From contig NZ_KB903534.1 of the NCBI RefSeq assembly GCF_000379805.1, forward strand, positions 50,722 through 114,721: a DNA stretch of 64,000 nucleotides. The letters run 5' to 3'. Source of the stretch: Lewinella cohaerens DSM 23179. GTDB taxonomy: Bacteria > Bacteroidota > Bacteroidia > Chitinophagales > Saprospiraceae. The stretch's first letter is position 1. Each line of letters starts with the position of its first letter. The notes under the pieces are model-generated. The model was not told the origin of the DNA. It did not search any database and saw only the letters and a program-made list of their open reading frames with translations. Below, one piece after another: positions 23,013 through 32,977 of the stretch. The translations under genes were made by a program, and so were the position numbers.

Positions 23013-24446
23013 CTAAATGGTACGGATGATCGCTAATAATTTTTGAAAATGCTGGCCGTCTGTAAATGGGTTCATGACCGTAGCTCGAAGCCAGCGTTCG
23101 TTATTGATGACGGTTTGCACAATGTAGAAACTGCCGAGCTCTACTAATCGTTGTCGAATTTGGCCGTTTTTTATGTCCCATTCTTCACGCGGTATTCCGG
23201 TGTACCGGAAATTAAGGATATTGGCCTCTGGTTGAACAGCCAGCTCAAAGTCTGGGGCCTCGCTTAGTATTTGAGCAAAACTTCGTGCCTGATCATAAAG
23301 CCGATTGACGTTGTCACTAAAAATACCAGGCCCATGGCACCTTAGCGTAGCATATACTTTTATGGAAAGCATGAGTTTGGTACACTCGAAAGTACGCTTG
23401 CCAGAGTGATACCACTCGGGCGATTGTTCTGTCTCCCAAAGGTATTGTGCCCGTTGGATAAAGGTGTCGTAAGAGCGATGGCCTTCTTTGAACAAGAGAG
23501 CTGTATTGAGCGCAGGTGTCATCAGCATCTTGTGATAATCAAGCACAATCGTATCAGCCCGATCCATCCCTGCTGCCAAGTATTTGTATTTCTCAGAAAA
23601 GGCCACTGCACCTCCATGAGCTCCGTCAACATGAAACCAAAGTTGATGCTGCTCACAAAAGTCTGCCAGTGTATTCAGGTTATCGTAAGAGCCCGTAGCG
23701 GTAGAGCCGGCGCAACCGATCAATGCAATGGGAATACGCCCTTCAGCAATAGCCTCCTGATAGTAACCTTCGAGTAATTCTGTACGGATTTTAAACTGTT
23801 CATCTACTGGGATTTTAATAATTCCCTCACTGCCCATTCCTAATATTCGGGCGGCTCGATCGACGCAGTAATGCGCTTCCTCAGAAACCATGATGGCCAG
23901 TTTTTCCTCATGGCCTTTCGTCCATACTTGTTGAGGTGCTTTAGCAGCACGAGCAGCAAGCAAAGCAGTGAGATTAGCAAGTGTTCCACCAGAGGTAATA
24001 AAGCCGCTAGCAGTCGTGGTGTATCCAATCTGTTGGGCAGTAAAATCGGTAACTACTCGTTCTAAGGCATTGGAGGCCATGCCCATTTCATAAACACCTG
24101 TACCGTTGCTGAGGATATCCGAGACCATCCCTGCTAAGGCATTTACCGGCGCAGGTACCGACACCTGATGCCCAATATAATGAGGGTGATGCAAGTGAAT
24201 GGAATGTTCGAGTATATCCTCAAAAAAAGTTAAAGAAGCTCCTTCTTGTCCGGCTTTAGTAAAGTCATTTTGCCAAAATTTCAACTCCTCTTCTGGCTCT
24301 CGGTAATTAATCAATTGCTGATTTTCTGGATCTTGGGCCTTTTTCAAATGGTCGGCTAATAAGTCGATGAGTTGGTGGCCCAGTGCCCGAAAATTGGCGG
24401 GGTTGTAAGCTTCTGAGAGGCGATCGGTTATTGTATCTTGTGTCAT
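23013..24446 (-). CDS. PLP-dependent group II decarboxylase
   Basis: A 477-residue enzyme of the aromatic-L-amino-acid/glutamate/2,4-diaminobutyrate decarboxylase family. Motifs: HPHYIGHQVSVPAP, TSGGTLANLTALLAAR (phosphate cup), WFHVDGAHGGAVAFS (Asp that binds the pyridine nitrogen) and the PLP-lysine region VLDYHKMLMTPALNTAL (Lys about 313). The usual HKW is HKM here. The substrate cannot be assigned from sequence alone; the closest impression is an aromatic amino acid or L-2,4-diaminobutyrate type. Downstream is the Tas-like reductase in the same operon. Confidence 0.9.
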   Translation of the reverse strand: MTQDTITDRLSEAYNPANFRALGHQLIDLLADHLKKAQDPENQQLINYREPEEELKFWQNDFTKAGQEGASLTFFEDILEHSIHLHHPHYIGHQVSVPAPVNALAGMVSDILSNGTGVYEMGMASNALERVVTDFTAQQIGYTTTASGFITSGGTLANLTALLAARAAKAPQQVWTKGHEEKLAIMVSEEAHYCVDRAARILGMGSEGIIKIPVDEQFKIRTELLEGYYQEAIAEGRIPIALIGCAGSTATGSYDNLNTLADFCEQHQLWFHVDGAHGGAVAFSEKYKYLAAGMDRADTIVLDYHKMLMTPALNTALLFKEGHRSYDTFIQRAQYLWETEQSPEWYHSGKRTFECTKLMLSIKVYATLRCHGPGIFSDNVNRLYDQARSFAQILSEAPDFELAVQPEANILNFRYTGIPREEWDIKNGQIRQRLVELGSFYIVQTVINNERWLRATVMNPFTDGQHFQKLLAIIRTI

Positions 24447-24506
24447 TGGTAGGAGATTGAGTTGAGGACCTTTAACGGGGTGTTCGATAAAAATCCAGCT
24501 AAGCGC

Positions 24507-25148
24507 TTAGTTCAAAAACGGATTGTTCTTGCGCTCATAGCCTATGCGGGTAGCTGGGCCATGCCCAGGGTGAACAGTGATGTCATCACCCAAAGGGAGT
24601 AACTGTGTTTTGATGGCATTGATAAGCGTTGCATGGTCTCCTCCAGGTAGATCACTCCGGCCGACGCTTCCGTAGAAGAGGACGTCTCCTGCAATCACAA
24701 ATTTATCTGCTGCACAGTAAAAACTCAAACTGCCAGGTGAATGACCCGGTGTAAACAACATTTCCAGACTAGTGTTTCCAAAAGTGATAGTCTCTCCTTC
24801 TTTAAGGAACTTTCCGGGCTCTGGACTTTCTTCGGGGATAGGTAGGCCGTACATCTGACAAACCATGGGCACAGCAGCCAAGACTTGAACTTCTAATGCG
24901 TGAATTTCCAAGGGAAGTTGGTAGGTCTCTGCAACAAACTTATTACCAAATACATGATCCAGGTGGCAATGAGTATTGATAAGACGAACAGGGCGCAATC
25001 CGAGTTCTTCAATTTTCGTGCGAAGTGCCTGCTTTTCGTGCGGTTCAAAGCAACCGGGATCAAATATGATACACTCTCCAGTTTCATCGTATACGATATA
25101 GGTGTTTTCCTGAAAAGCATTAAATGTCATTTGCACAACTTGTGCCAT
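24507..25148 (-). CDS. MBL-fold metallo-hydrolase
   Basis: A glyoxalase II-like beta-lactamase-fold hydrolase of 213 residues. Metal-binding motifs: NTHCHLDHVFGN (HxHxDH, about 59-66), FTPGHSPGSL (about 131), AGDVLFYGSVGRSDL (bridging Asp, about 155) and HPGHGPATRIGYE (about 196). It lacks the C-terminal helical domain of true glyoxalase II. Likely a thioesterase of glyoxalase II or YcbL type. Confidence 0.92.
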   Translation of the reverse strand: MAQVVQMTFNAFQENTYIVYDETGECIIFDPGCFEPHEKQALRTKIEELGLRPVRLINTHCHLDHVFGNKFVAETYQLPLEIHALEVQVLAAVPMVCQMYGLPIPEESPEPGKFLKEGETITFGNTSLEMLFTPGHSPGSLSFYCAADKFVIAGDVLFYGSVGRSDLPGGDHATLINAIKTQLLPLGDDITVHPGHGPATRIGYERKNNPFLN

Positions 25149-25335
25149 AGTTTTCCTGTTTTATAGTGGCTGATCTAAAGTTTTAGACTTCCTTTTTATT
25201 GAAAAAAGGAATATCTTAAGTCTTGTTTAAGACCAAGCCTCAGTTATATTCCTACAAAAGTAGCCAAATACTGTAGGTCACTAAACAAAATGCCTCGTTC
25301 AGGTATTGATTTTTTAGCATCTTCCGCTTTCCCCC

Positions 25336-25343
25336 TATTTTTG
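25336..25343 (+). promoter_or_regulatory. Candidate Bacteroidota -7 box
   Basis: TATTTTTG, 13 bp before the ATG at 25357, with a T-rich stretch (25310-25315) about 20 bp upstream where the -33 element is expected. It would leave a very short leader. Confidence 0.4.
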
Positions 25344-25356
25344 TAAAAATACTGCT

Positions 25357-28300
25357 ATGCGCAAACTACGCTATCCTTTCCTCTCTTATTTAAGTATATT
25401 TTGCCTTTTGGCAACTAGCCAGCTGCTCATGGCGCAGACCTCTCAGGTGACCTTTGGGAAAAACAGGGTACAGCATCACCGCGATTTTGATGAGTGGATG
25501 GAGTACGAGAGTGATAACTTTATTACTTATTGGTACGGAGAAGCACGGAACATTGGCCAGTCGGTAGTACAGATGGCAGAATACGATTTTGCGTATATCC
25601 AAAGTATTCTGGAACATAGGATGAATGAAAAAATCCAGATCATCACTTACGTCGATCTGACGGATTTGAAGCAGAGCAATATCGGGAATGATGAGGCTTT
25701 TACCAATGTAGCGGGGCAAACAAAAATAGCAGGTAATAAAATCTTTGTCTACTTCAATGGCGATCATAATGATCTGCGGCGGCAAATTCGGGAAGGTATT
25801 GCTTCGGTCTACCTGGAAGCCATGCTTTTTGGTGCAAATTTGCAGGAGATCGTACAAAATGCAGTCCTGTTGAATCTCCCCGATTGGTTTAAAGAAGGTC
25901 TGGTAGGCTATATTGGCGAAGAATGGAATACCGAGCAAGATGATCAATTGAGGCAATTGCTAAGCTCAGGGCTTTACCCTGGATTTGAAGAAATGGCAGC
26001 AGACTACCCCAAGCTGGTAGGTCATGCTTTTTGGTATTATATCGCGGAATTGTATGGCAAGCCTACAGTCTCCAATTTGCTTTATCTGACCCGGATTAAC
26101 CGCAGTGTCGAAAGTGGTTTTCTCTATGTTTTAGGGACACCCTATCAAATTACGCTCAATGATTGGCAAGTTTATTTTGAAAAAAGATATGCCATTGATT
26201 CCCAGAACAGAAATGCTCCAGAGGGACAAGAGGTAGTGATAAAGAACAAGAAAGAGCTTCCATTAACTCAATTGAAAATTAGTCCGGATGGGCAGCGAGT
26301 GGTTTATGTGATTAATGAGATTGGCCGCTACAAGGTCTTTATGCAGGATGTGCAAACTGGTGAGCGGGAAATGATCTTCAAGAGTGGCTTCCGCAACGCG
26401 ATCCAGGCAACGGATTACAATTATCCGCTATTGGCATGGAACCCCAGCGGGCAAGAATTGGCCATTTTGTATGAAAACCGTGACCGTCCTCGCTTATTGC
26501 GCTATAATTTATTGGAAAAGAAAGAAATAACGGAAGAGCTAAGTACAGAGTACCACCGGGTGTATAGCGTTGAATACGTCAACCCTTCGACGATGGTATT
26601 CTCGGCAACAGTAAGGGGCTTTTCTGATATCTTTCTTTACTACCCAGCTACGCGCCAATCACAGCGGATTACCACTGATTTTTGGGATGACCTCGACGCT
26701 GTGCCAGTGAAAGTCAGGGACCGTACCGGGATATTGTTTGCCTCCAACCGGGCAACGACTTCTCTAGAAGCCAGAGGCTTGGATACCATCCTGCCCATTA
26801 CCACTTTTGATTTATTCTATTATGACCTTACCAACCGGCCAGGTGAGTTGGTGCGAGTGACAGATACACCACTGGCCAATGAACGGCAGCCTATTGGTAT
26901 TGATACGACCTATTTTGCTTACCTCTCTGACCGAAGCGGGTTTTACAATCGTGAAGTTGGTTATCTGGAAGATTATATTGACCATTACGAGCAACGTATT
27001 GAGTTAGAAGATGGGACAGAAATCGTTCTGCACGCTGATTCGAACCTCACCATGTTGGACACTACCTTGATTGATACAATTGTCGTTTACCCTATTGTCA
27101 AAGAACGAGCAGTAGTGGCAGCGTCCACGAACTATGATAAAAACATTTTTTACCAAAATGTAGCCCTGCGCACAGGGAGGGTACTCGAATATTTCCCCAG
27201 CCCAGGTACAGCCCCAGGGACAATATTATTACGCCAGTTGGACGCTGCTACCACTCCTGCTGTTAATAACACGATTTTCCAAAATGACCGAAAAGTTGTT
27301 TTAGCAGAGCAGGAAATGACGCTTGTACCATCAGGCTTAGTCGATACACAGTTGGTGGAAGATTTGCCCCCTAGTGAGCAAGAACTAAACATTGAAACAC
27401 TACCACCGCCAGAAGAATTTATTCCAGAATTACCTCCAGCTCCAGCTGCGGTTGATAGTACCGAGATCATTGATATTGATAATTATCTGTTTCAGAGCGA
27501 ATTTTCGGAACAAGAGACTTTTGCTGAGCCAAAACCAGAGACGGATACTGCGCCTGTAGCCCCAGCGTCTTCTTTGGAGGATATCAATAATTTTGACCCC
27601 ATTCCACAAAAGATGGCTACCGTAAGGGACAAAACAAATAGTGATGTTTATCGCTTCCGGCCAGGGCGAATTACTCCTTATCGTACGACCTTTCGGACAG
27701 ATTTTGTGACCTTTAATATGGACAATGGTCTGCTGTTTGAAGGTTTGGATAGCTACGCTGCAAACCCTAACGGATTCAATACCCAGCCTCTAAGTTTATT
27801 ACTAAAAGCCAACTTTAAAGACCTTTTTGAGGATTATGTGGTAGAGGGAGGGGTGCGCTTACCCACCAGTTTTAATGGTACTGAATACTTTCTTACCATG
27901 CAGAGTCGTAAGCGCCGTTTAGACCATTATTATGCGGTTTATCGTCGTAATCAACGATTCTCAGAAGAAGGGGAATCTTTTGTTCCGTGGAGGAAGGAGA
28001 ATAATGTGGTGCTAGGCCAGTATGGTGTACGCTTTCCTTTGGATATTTTCCAAAGCTTGCGTGCAACAAGTACAATCCGCCGGGACAGAGTTCAATATTT
28101 AGCAACTGATCAAACGGCGCTGGAAGATGCTCCTGCCCCGGATCGGACCCAACGGATTGGTTTACGATTGGAATATGTATTCGATAATACACTTGACCTT
28201 GCACTTAACCTACGCCAGGGGACACGAATGAAGTTCTATACCGAGTACTACAAGTCTTTTAGTGCTACCCTAGACCCTAAATTTGAATTTGATGTAGCGC

Positions 28301-28920
28301 GTGGCTTTATGGGCGTAGCTGGGATCGATGCTCGTCATTATCTTAAAATTGACAAACGCTCCATACTGGCCTTCCGTCTGGCAGGTGCTGTTTCTTTTGG
28401 ACGAGACAAGGTGCTTTATTATTTGGGAGGTACAGACAATTGGTTGTTGCCCTCGTTCAATAATAATATTCCAACACCATCAGACCCTGCCGGTTTTGTT
28501 ACTTTAGCTAATAACCTGAGGGGTTTTGATATTAATATCCGTAATGGTAATGCTTATGTTTTGACCAATGCAGAGCTTAGGGTGCCGGTCTTTCGTTACT
28601 TCTCCGAACGCATTCGGTCTCCATTCTTCCGCAACTTCCAGGCTGTAGCTTTCTTTGACGCAGGTACTGCCTGGAGTGGACCAGACCCTTATAGTGACGA
28701 GAATCCGCTGAATACTACTACTTTTCCGGAAGACCCAACGGTCTTTACACCGGTAACGGCTCGGGTTGTTTATTTCCGCGATCCATTGGTGTTTAGTTAC
28801 GGAGTGGGAGCGCGAATGCTGCTCTTTGGGTACTTGATTCGTGTTGATTACGCCTGGGGCTTGGAAACCCGCCTCGTGCAAGATCCCAAGTTGCATATTT
28901 CTTTAGGCTTGGACTTTTAG
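25357..28920 (+). CDS. Large propeller plus outer-membrane barrel protein
   Basis: A 1,187-residue protein with a signal peptide (ends LLMAQ). Residues about 35-270 look like a peptidase-MA-like domain (DFDEWMEYESDNFITYWYG; LPDWFKEGLVGYIGEEW) but I see no HExxH, so catalysis is doubtful. About 290-560 is a TolB-like beta-propeller (ISPDGQRVVYVINEIGRYKV; YLSDRSGFYN). An acidic Pro-rich linker (about 690-770) leads to a C-terminal beta-barrel (about 800-1187, BamA/patatin-barrel-like) that ends in the aromatic HISLGLDF, as outer-membrane proteins do. The domain order implies a surface or periplasmic platform anchored in the outer membrane. Known as a family in Bacteroidota; function unclear. 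Confidence 0.85.
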   Translation: MRKLRYPFLSYLSIFCLLATSQLLMAQTSQVTFGKNRVQHHRDFDEWMEYESDNFITYWYGEARNIGQSVVQMAEYDFAYIQSILEHRMNEKIQIITYVDLTDLKQSNIGNDEAFTNVAGQTKIAGNKIFVYFNGDHNDLRRQIREGIASVYLEAMLFGANLQEIVQNAVLLNLPDWFKEGLVGYIGEEWNTEQDDQLRQLLSSGLYPGFEEMAADYPKLVGHAFWYYIAELYGKPTVSNLLYLTRINRSVESGFLYVLGTPYQITLNDWQVYFEKRYAIDSQNRNAPEGQEVVIKNKKELPLTQLKISPDGQRVVYVINEIGRYKVFMQDVQTGEREMIFKSGFRNAIQATDYNYPLLAWNPSGQELAILYENRDRPRLLRYNLLEKKEITEELSTEYHRVYSVEYVNPSTMVFSATVRGFSDIFLYYPATRQSQRITTDFWDDLDAVPVKVRDRTGILFASNRATTSLEARGLDTILPITTFDLFYYDLTNRPGELVRVTDTPLANERQPIGIDTTYFAYLSDRSGFYNREVGYLEDYIDHYEQRIELEDGTEIVLHADSNLTMLDTTLIDTIVVYPIVKERAVVAASTNYDKNIFYQNVALRTGRVLEYFPSPGTAPGTILLRQLDAATTPAVNNTIFQNDRKVVLAEQEMTLVPSGLVDTQLVEDLPPSEQELNIETLPPPEEFIPELPPAPAAVDSTEIIDIDNYLFQSEFSEQETFAEPKPETDTAPVAPASSLEDINNFDPIPQKMATVRDKTNSDVYRFRPGRITPYRTTFRTDFVTFNMDNGLLFEGLDSYAANPNGFNTQPLSLLLKANFKDLFEDYVVEGGVRLPTSFNGTEYFLTMQSRKRRLDHYYAVYRRNQRFSEEGESFVPWRKENNVVLGQYGVRFPLDIFQSLRATSTIRRDRVQYLATDQTALEDAPAPDRTQRIGLRLEYVFDNTLDLALNLRQGTRMKFYTEYYKSFSATLDPKFEFDVARGFMGVAGIDARHYLKIDKRSILAFRLAGAVSFGRDKVLYYLGGTDNWLLPSFNNNIPTPSDPAGFVTLANNLRGFDINIRNGNAYVLTNAELRVPVFRYFSERIRSPFFRNFQAVAFFDAGTAWSGPDPYSDENPLNTTTFPEDPTVFTPVTARVVYFRDPLVFSYGVGARMLLFGYLIRVDYAWGLETRLVQDPKLHISLGLDF

Positions 28921-28922
28921 TA

Positions 28923-28972
28923 TTTGACCACATCGTCAAATGTTTTTTGAACAATATGGCGATGTGGTCAAA
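28923..28972 (+). terminator. Perfect hairpin after the barrel protein gene
   Basis: TTTGACCACATCG (28923-28935) and CGATGTGGTCAAA (28960-28972) are exact complements with a 24-nt loop, starting 2 bp after the stop codon. There is no T-tract. It is likely an RNA stabiliser or factor-dependent stop. Confidence 0.55.
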
Positions 28973-29060
28973 ACACTTACTCATTAAGCCCCAACGCTTA
29001 CGCAAACGGGGTAGAAAAGAAGGACGATTCCCTGTAGGTTTGAATCAAAACGACCTACTT

Positions 29061-29150
29061 ATGGAAAACAAAAGCCGTATTATTCTCCTCTTTCCTTTGC
29101 TGTTTGTCTTACTTACGATTCATGCCATGTGGCTTTACTGGGCGCATTAA
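29061..29150 (+). CDS. Possible single-span membrane peptide
   Basis: A 29-residue frame, MENKSRIILLFPLLFVLLTI followed by HAMWLYWAH, that is one hydrophobic helix. A TTG-started extension to 28947 is not convincing. It overlaps the prfA stop by 4 bp on the opposite strand. Small single-helix proteins exist, but there is no supporting context. Confidence 0.25.
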   Translation: MENKSRIILLFPLLFVLLTIHAMWLYWAH

Positions 29151-30208
29151 ACCATGCCTTCTTCCATCTTGGCCGCATTTTCAGCAAGCTGAAGGGCTTC
29201 GATTACGGGGCCTACCTGCCCTTCTATAATCTGATCGAGGTTGTAAAGCGTAAGACCGATACGGTGATCCGTTACCCGGTTTTGAGGATAGTTGTAGGTT
29301 CTGACCTTGTCGGAACGGTCGCCGGTACCTACAAGGCTCTTACGTTTAGAAGCCAGTTTGTTTTCGTGTTCTTCCCGCTTTTGCTCCTGAATACGACGAA
29401 GCAGCTGAGTCATTGCGATCTCCTTGTTTTTGTGCTGAGAACGGCCGTCCTGGCTTTCAGAAACAGTACCTGTAGGTAAGTGGGTAATCCGAATGGCGGA
29501 TTCTGTTTTGTTGACGTGCTGACCACCCGCACCACTGGCCCGGAAGGTATCAATCTTGAGGTCCGATTTCTTGATGTCTACATCTTCCATCTCCAACTTG
29601 GGCATGACAACAACGGTAGCTGCCGAGGTATGTACCCGGCCCTGAGACTCTGTTCTAGGAACCCTTTGTACCCGATGTGCACCAGACTCAAACTTGAGGC
29701 GCCCGAATACATCTTCTCCACTCACTTCTACCACTACTTTGTTGTAACCACCAGCACTTCCTTCGTTTTCGTAGAGTAACTCGTACTTCCAGCCCATCTC
29801 ATCGAAATAACGAGAGTACATCCGTAGCAAGTCCCCTGCAAAAATACTAGCTTCGTCACCACCCGTGCCGGAGCGTATTTCAAAGATAACATCGCGTTCA
29901 TCCTCGGGGTCACGAGGAATGAGCATGACCTTGATCTCTTCCTCCAGTGTTTCTCTTTGGGGCCTGAGTTCCTCCAACTCCATCTCCGCCATCTCTTTCA
30001 TCTCCGGGTCACGAAGCATCTCTTTGGCGGTTTCCATATTACCAAGCAACTCCTGGTATTGATGGTAAGCCTCTACAACGGGTTGTAGCTTCTTGTACTC
30101 CTTATTGACTTTCTGAAACCGATCCATATCAGTGATGACGGAAGGGTCGGATAACTGTTCTTCCAAATTGCGGAAGCGATGGTGGATGGCAGCTAATTTA
30201 TCTAGCAT
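29147..30208 (-). CDS. prfA: Peptide chain release factor 1
   Basis: RF1 (353 residues from ATG 30208, MLDKLAAIHHRFRNLEEQLS), which ends translation at UAA and UAG. The GGQ motif GAGGQHVNKTESAIRI that triggers peptide release is present, as is the downstream SQHKNKEIA. The TESQGRVHTSA region fits RF1, not RF2, and no RF2-type frameshift is present. The first 13 residues of the longer frame to 30247 do not belong to the family, so the internal start is preferred. Confidence 0.95.
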   Translation of the reverse strand: MLDKLAAIHHRFRNLEEQLSDPSVITDMDRFQKVNKEYKKLQPVVEAYHQYQELLGNMETAKEMLRDPEMKEMAEMELEELRPQRETLEEEIKVMLIPRDPEDERDVIFEIRSGTGGDEASIFAGDLLRMYSRYFDEMGWKYELLYENEGSAGGYNKVVVEVSGEDVFGRLKFESGAHRVQRVPRTESQGRVHTSAATVVVMPKLEMEDVDIKKSDLKIDTFRASGAGGQHVNKTESAIRITHLPTGTVSESQDGRSQHKNKEIAMTQLLRRIQEQKREEHENKLASKRKSLVGTGDRSDKVRTYNYPQNRVTDHRIGLTLYNLDQIIEGQVGPVIEALQLAENAAKMEEGMV

Positions 30209-30393
30209 AATATTAAATTGGAGGGGTAAAGTAAAGTAGTGATTCAAAAAAGAGATAGGGTAACCATGGGGTTACAAGATAGGATGACTGTCAAAACAGC
30301 TAATAGAACCAAATGGCAGGAAACATCATACTTTACTTTTTTGCGACCGCAAAGATACGGAAAACTTTAGATAGCTTCAATAATAAAATAGGA

Positions 30394-31263
30394 TTACGCC
30401 ACAATCGACTCACAAATAAAGTCGGGGATAATCCCGGTTGAGCGAACTCGAATATCTACTTCTTTTTCGCTGGTGTTACCAGAAAGTACGAGCATGGTCA
30501 TTACCCCAAACTTATTGCCCCCCAAAATGTCGGTATGCAGGGTGTCGCCTACCATTAGGATGTCGCTTTTGTCAAAAGTCCCGTATTGATTGATGTTTTC
30601 AAAAGCATGATTAAACATCTGGGTGTCAGGTTTGCCAAAATGGATGAACTTCCGTTTGAGAATACTCTCTACCAACTTGGCAATACCACCGGTGGCAATC
30701 GAAACATCATTTTTAGCGACAGGGTAGAGCTTGTCCCCGTTGGCAACGATAGCCGGAATGTTTTGCTTGCGCAGAAGGTTAACCGTTGTATTTATGTCGT
30801 GGTTCCAGTCAAAGCCTTCGTCATCAAGAAAAACCATCGCAGTGACATCGTCACAGTTGTCGAGATCCAACGAACTTACTGGCACGGCACGGAGGTCGGC
30901 ATCTAAAATATAATGAGCAGAGTTGGCAGTTCCAAGGTAAGCGACTCGACCGCTGCTGACTTTTTGGGCCAGAAACATCTTGGCCATCATGCCAGAGGTG
31001 ATCACTTCTTCAGGCAGAATACCTGGCAGCCCTTGATGGGCAAAACGTTCAGCTTGTTGCTCTGGGCTGCGGGAGGCATCGTTGGTCAGGATTCTGATGA
31101 CCTTGCCCCGCCGACGTAATTCGTTGATGTTGGCTTCCACTCCAGGAATGAGGCCCCGATGGTTTTTGACCACCCCGTAAGAATCTAAAAAGATCGCTTT
31201 GAAGCCGTCTGCAATATCTAGAAAAGAAGCGTTATGCATTTTTGAGTTTTGGTTCTCTGACAA
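30394..31263 (-). CDS. HAD-IIA family phosphatase, NagD-like
   Basis: A 289-residue haloacid-dehalogenase-type hydrolase. Motif I is FLDSYGVVKN (nucleophile Asp, with SYG replacing the usual TDGVL), motif II is ILTNDASRS, and motif III/IV is DILMVGDTLHTDILGGNKFG. The C2 cap between motifs II and III identifies subclass IIA (NagD, p-nitrophenyl phosphatase). Substrate not assignable. The true start may be Met9. Confidence 0.88.
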   Translation of the reverse strand: MSENQNSKMHNASFLDIADGFKAIFLDSYGVVKNHRGLIPGVEANINELRRRGKVIRILTNDASRSPEQQAERFAHQGLPGILPEEVITSGMMAKMFLAQKVSSGRVAYLGTANSAHYILDADLRAVPVSSLDLDNCDDVTAMVFLDDEGFDWNHDINTTVNLLRKQNIPAIVANGDKLYPVAKNDVSIATGGIAKLVESILKRKFIHFGKPDTQMFNHAFENINQYGTFDKSDILMVGDTLHTDILGGNKFGVMTMLVLSGNTSEKEVDIRVRSTGIIPDFICESIVA

Positions 31264-31306
31264 GTTTTATGCTTAATGGCGAAAAACAATTAGAGAAGGT
31301 GATAAT

Positions 31307-32326
31307 TTATAGCGCGAGCGTTTGTAAGATTTTTTCGGCTGAAAATACCTGCTCGATATTCGGTAAATGGTGCTCAAAAACTTCTCGTTGAAGTTGAGTA
31401 GCAATCGATTTACGGAAGAAATAATTGCCTTCGCGCACTACGTAATTCAATAGGAAAAAGCGATAAGCTTCCGGCAAAAATAAAACTTCAGATTTAGTGA
31501 GTGGGTAAATTTCATGGTAATGCTTTAAAAATAATAAAAAGCGATCTTCCATCAGGGTGTCTACATTGTAGGTGAATAGTGTACGATCTCCTACATTGGA
31601 GACAATCCTGCTGATAAAATAAAAGTCAACGATTCGTGAACTCATCCTGAACCAATCGTAATCCCAGCGGGAATAAAATTTACCATTCGAAGACATGGAG
31701 AAATTTCCGATGTTCCAGTCAACAAACACCGGGATTTTTTCAAACCCGTGTACATTGATCTTGTAGGTATTGTTTAAAAAAAGGTCACATTGCTTTTTGA
31801 TGTAATCCGCGTGTTGAGGAAACTCATCATCGACCTCTAGTAGCAGTTGGTTAATGTCTGTAGTCATGTTTTTGGAGGTAATCGGTAGCGTGTGCCGAAT
31901 CAGGCTACAGCTTTTGTGAAACTCCGCAAATTCTTTACCCAACTGGGCAATATCTTGGTCTTCCAGGCGGCGGGGCAGGCTCTTCTTAATCTTAATTGGG
32001 CGAAAGAAAACTACCCAGGCATCAATGATGTCGTTCTGGAAACGATGGAAAAACAATTGATTACCTTTCATCAACGCCCGAGAGAGGAAATTCTCGTAGC
32101 GAACAGGCAGATTGTTAGATAGCGCATTAATGATCGTGTGGTCTTCCACGAAATGTTCATATTTTCCGAAATAGGAAAGCTTTGCGATGATATTATTGCC
32201 ATCCTCCAACCTAATTTTGTAGACATGGTTGGTGGATACCATGGCGCTGATATCGGTAATGCGCCTGATGGGGCGGGTACTGTCGTAGGCCATCCAGGCG
32301 TAACGAATGATAGTAAGGAAATCCAT
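31307..32326 (-). CDS. APH/choline-kinase-fold protein
   Basis: A 339-residue protein with the aminoglycoside-phosphotransferase fold. An N-lobe Lys in NNIIAKLSYFG is present, the catalytic loop is FVDWNIGNFSM (usually HxDxxxxN; the His is Val here, with Asp and Asn kept) and the metal-binding loop is RWDYDWFRMS (DxD form). Likely a small-molecule kinase or kinase-like protein. The start lies 109 bp from the divergent DUF2147 gene. Confidence 0.75.
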   Translation of the reverse strand: MDFLTIIRYAWMAYDSTRPIRRITDISAMVSTNHVYKIRLEDGNNIIAKLSYFGKYEHFVEDHTIINALSNNLPVRYENFLSRALMKGNQLFFHRFQNDIIDAWVVFFRPIKIKKSLPRRLEDQDIAQLGKEFAEFHKSCSLIRHTLPITSKNMTTDINQLLLEVDDEFPQHADYIKKQCDLFLNNTYKINVHGFEKIPVFVDWNIGNFSMSSNGKFYSRWDYDWFRMSSRIVDFYFISRIVSNVGDRTLFTYNVDTLMEDRFLLFLKHYHEIYPLTKSEVLFLPEAYRFFLLNYVVREGNYFFRKSIATQLQREVFEHHLPNIEQVFSAEKILQTLAL

Positions 32327-32435
32327 AATTGTGGTAAGGGCTAATTTTTGCGGAAGATAGAAAGAATAAGACTTCTTCGAAGGTCTTTAATAACAAAAAA
32401 CGGACTCCGGCGTTTACCGATAAAACATTCTTATT

Positions 32436-32861
32436 ATGAAGTACGGATTAAGTACGCTGCTATTATTGGTGACCTTTGTATGTGCACAGGCACAATCTCC
32501 AATTGGTGTTTGGAAGACAATCGATGATAATTCGGGCGAAGCCAGATCCAAGATAGAAATCTACGAACGGAACGGTAAACTATTCGGAAAAATCACCGAC
32601 CTGTTGCTAAAACCAAACGATACGCTCTGTGAGGCCTGCGAAGGTGACAAAAAGAATAAATTGATTGTAGGTATGGTCATTGTTGAAGACTTGGAGGTAT
32701 ACCGAGACTATTGGAAAAATGGAACGATCCTAGACCCGGAATCTGGCAGTACTTATGGCTGCAGTATCTGGTTTGAAGAGGGTAAGCCAAATGAGCTACA
32801 AGTTCGTGGAAAACATTGGACAGGGCTTTATCGTACCCAAGTATGGTATCGAATAGAATAA
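32436..32861 (+). CDS. DUF2147 secreted protein
   Basis: A 141-residue protein with a signal peptide (1-20, ends CAQAQ) and a DUF2147 domain: SPIGVWKTIDDNSGEARSKI at the start, GKLFGKITDLL, CEACEGDKKNKLIVGMVI and YRTQVWYR at the end. The family is periplasmic and lipocalin-like; no established substrate. Two cysteines in CEAC could form a disulphide. Confidence 0.9.
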   Translation: MKYGLSTLLLLVTFVCAQAQSPIGVWKTIDDNSGEARSKIEIYERNGKLFGKITDLLLKPNDTLCEACEGDKKNKLIVGMVIVEDLEVYRDYWKNGTILDPESGSTYGCSIWFEEGKPNELQVRGKHWTGLYRTQVWYRIE

Positions 32862-32977
32862 AAGGTTGTTTTCATAGTCAATAACTAGTAACCAGCCCTT
32901 TAACAAAAAAATATATACCTAACAAACAATAAGACCTACCTTTTCCTTGTTTTAGTATAAATTTTTCAACGCCATAA

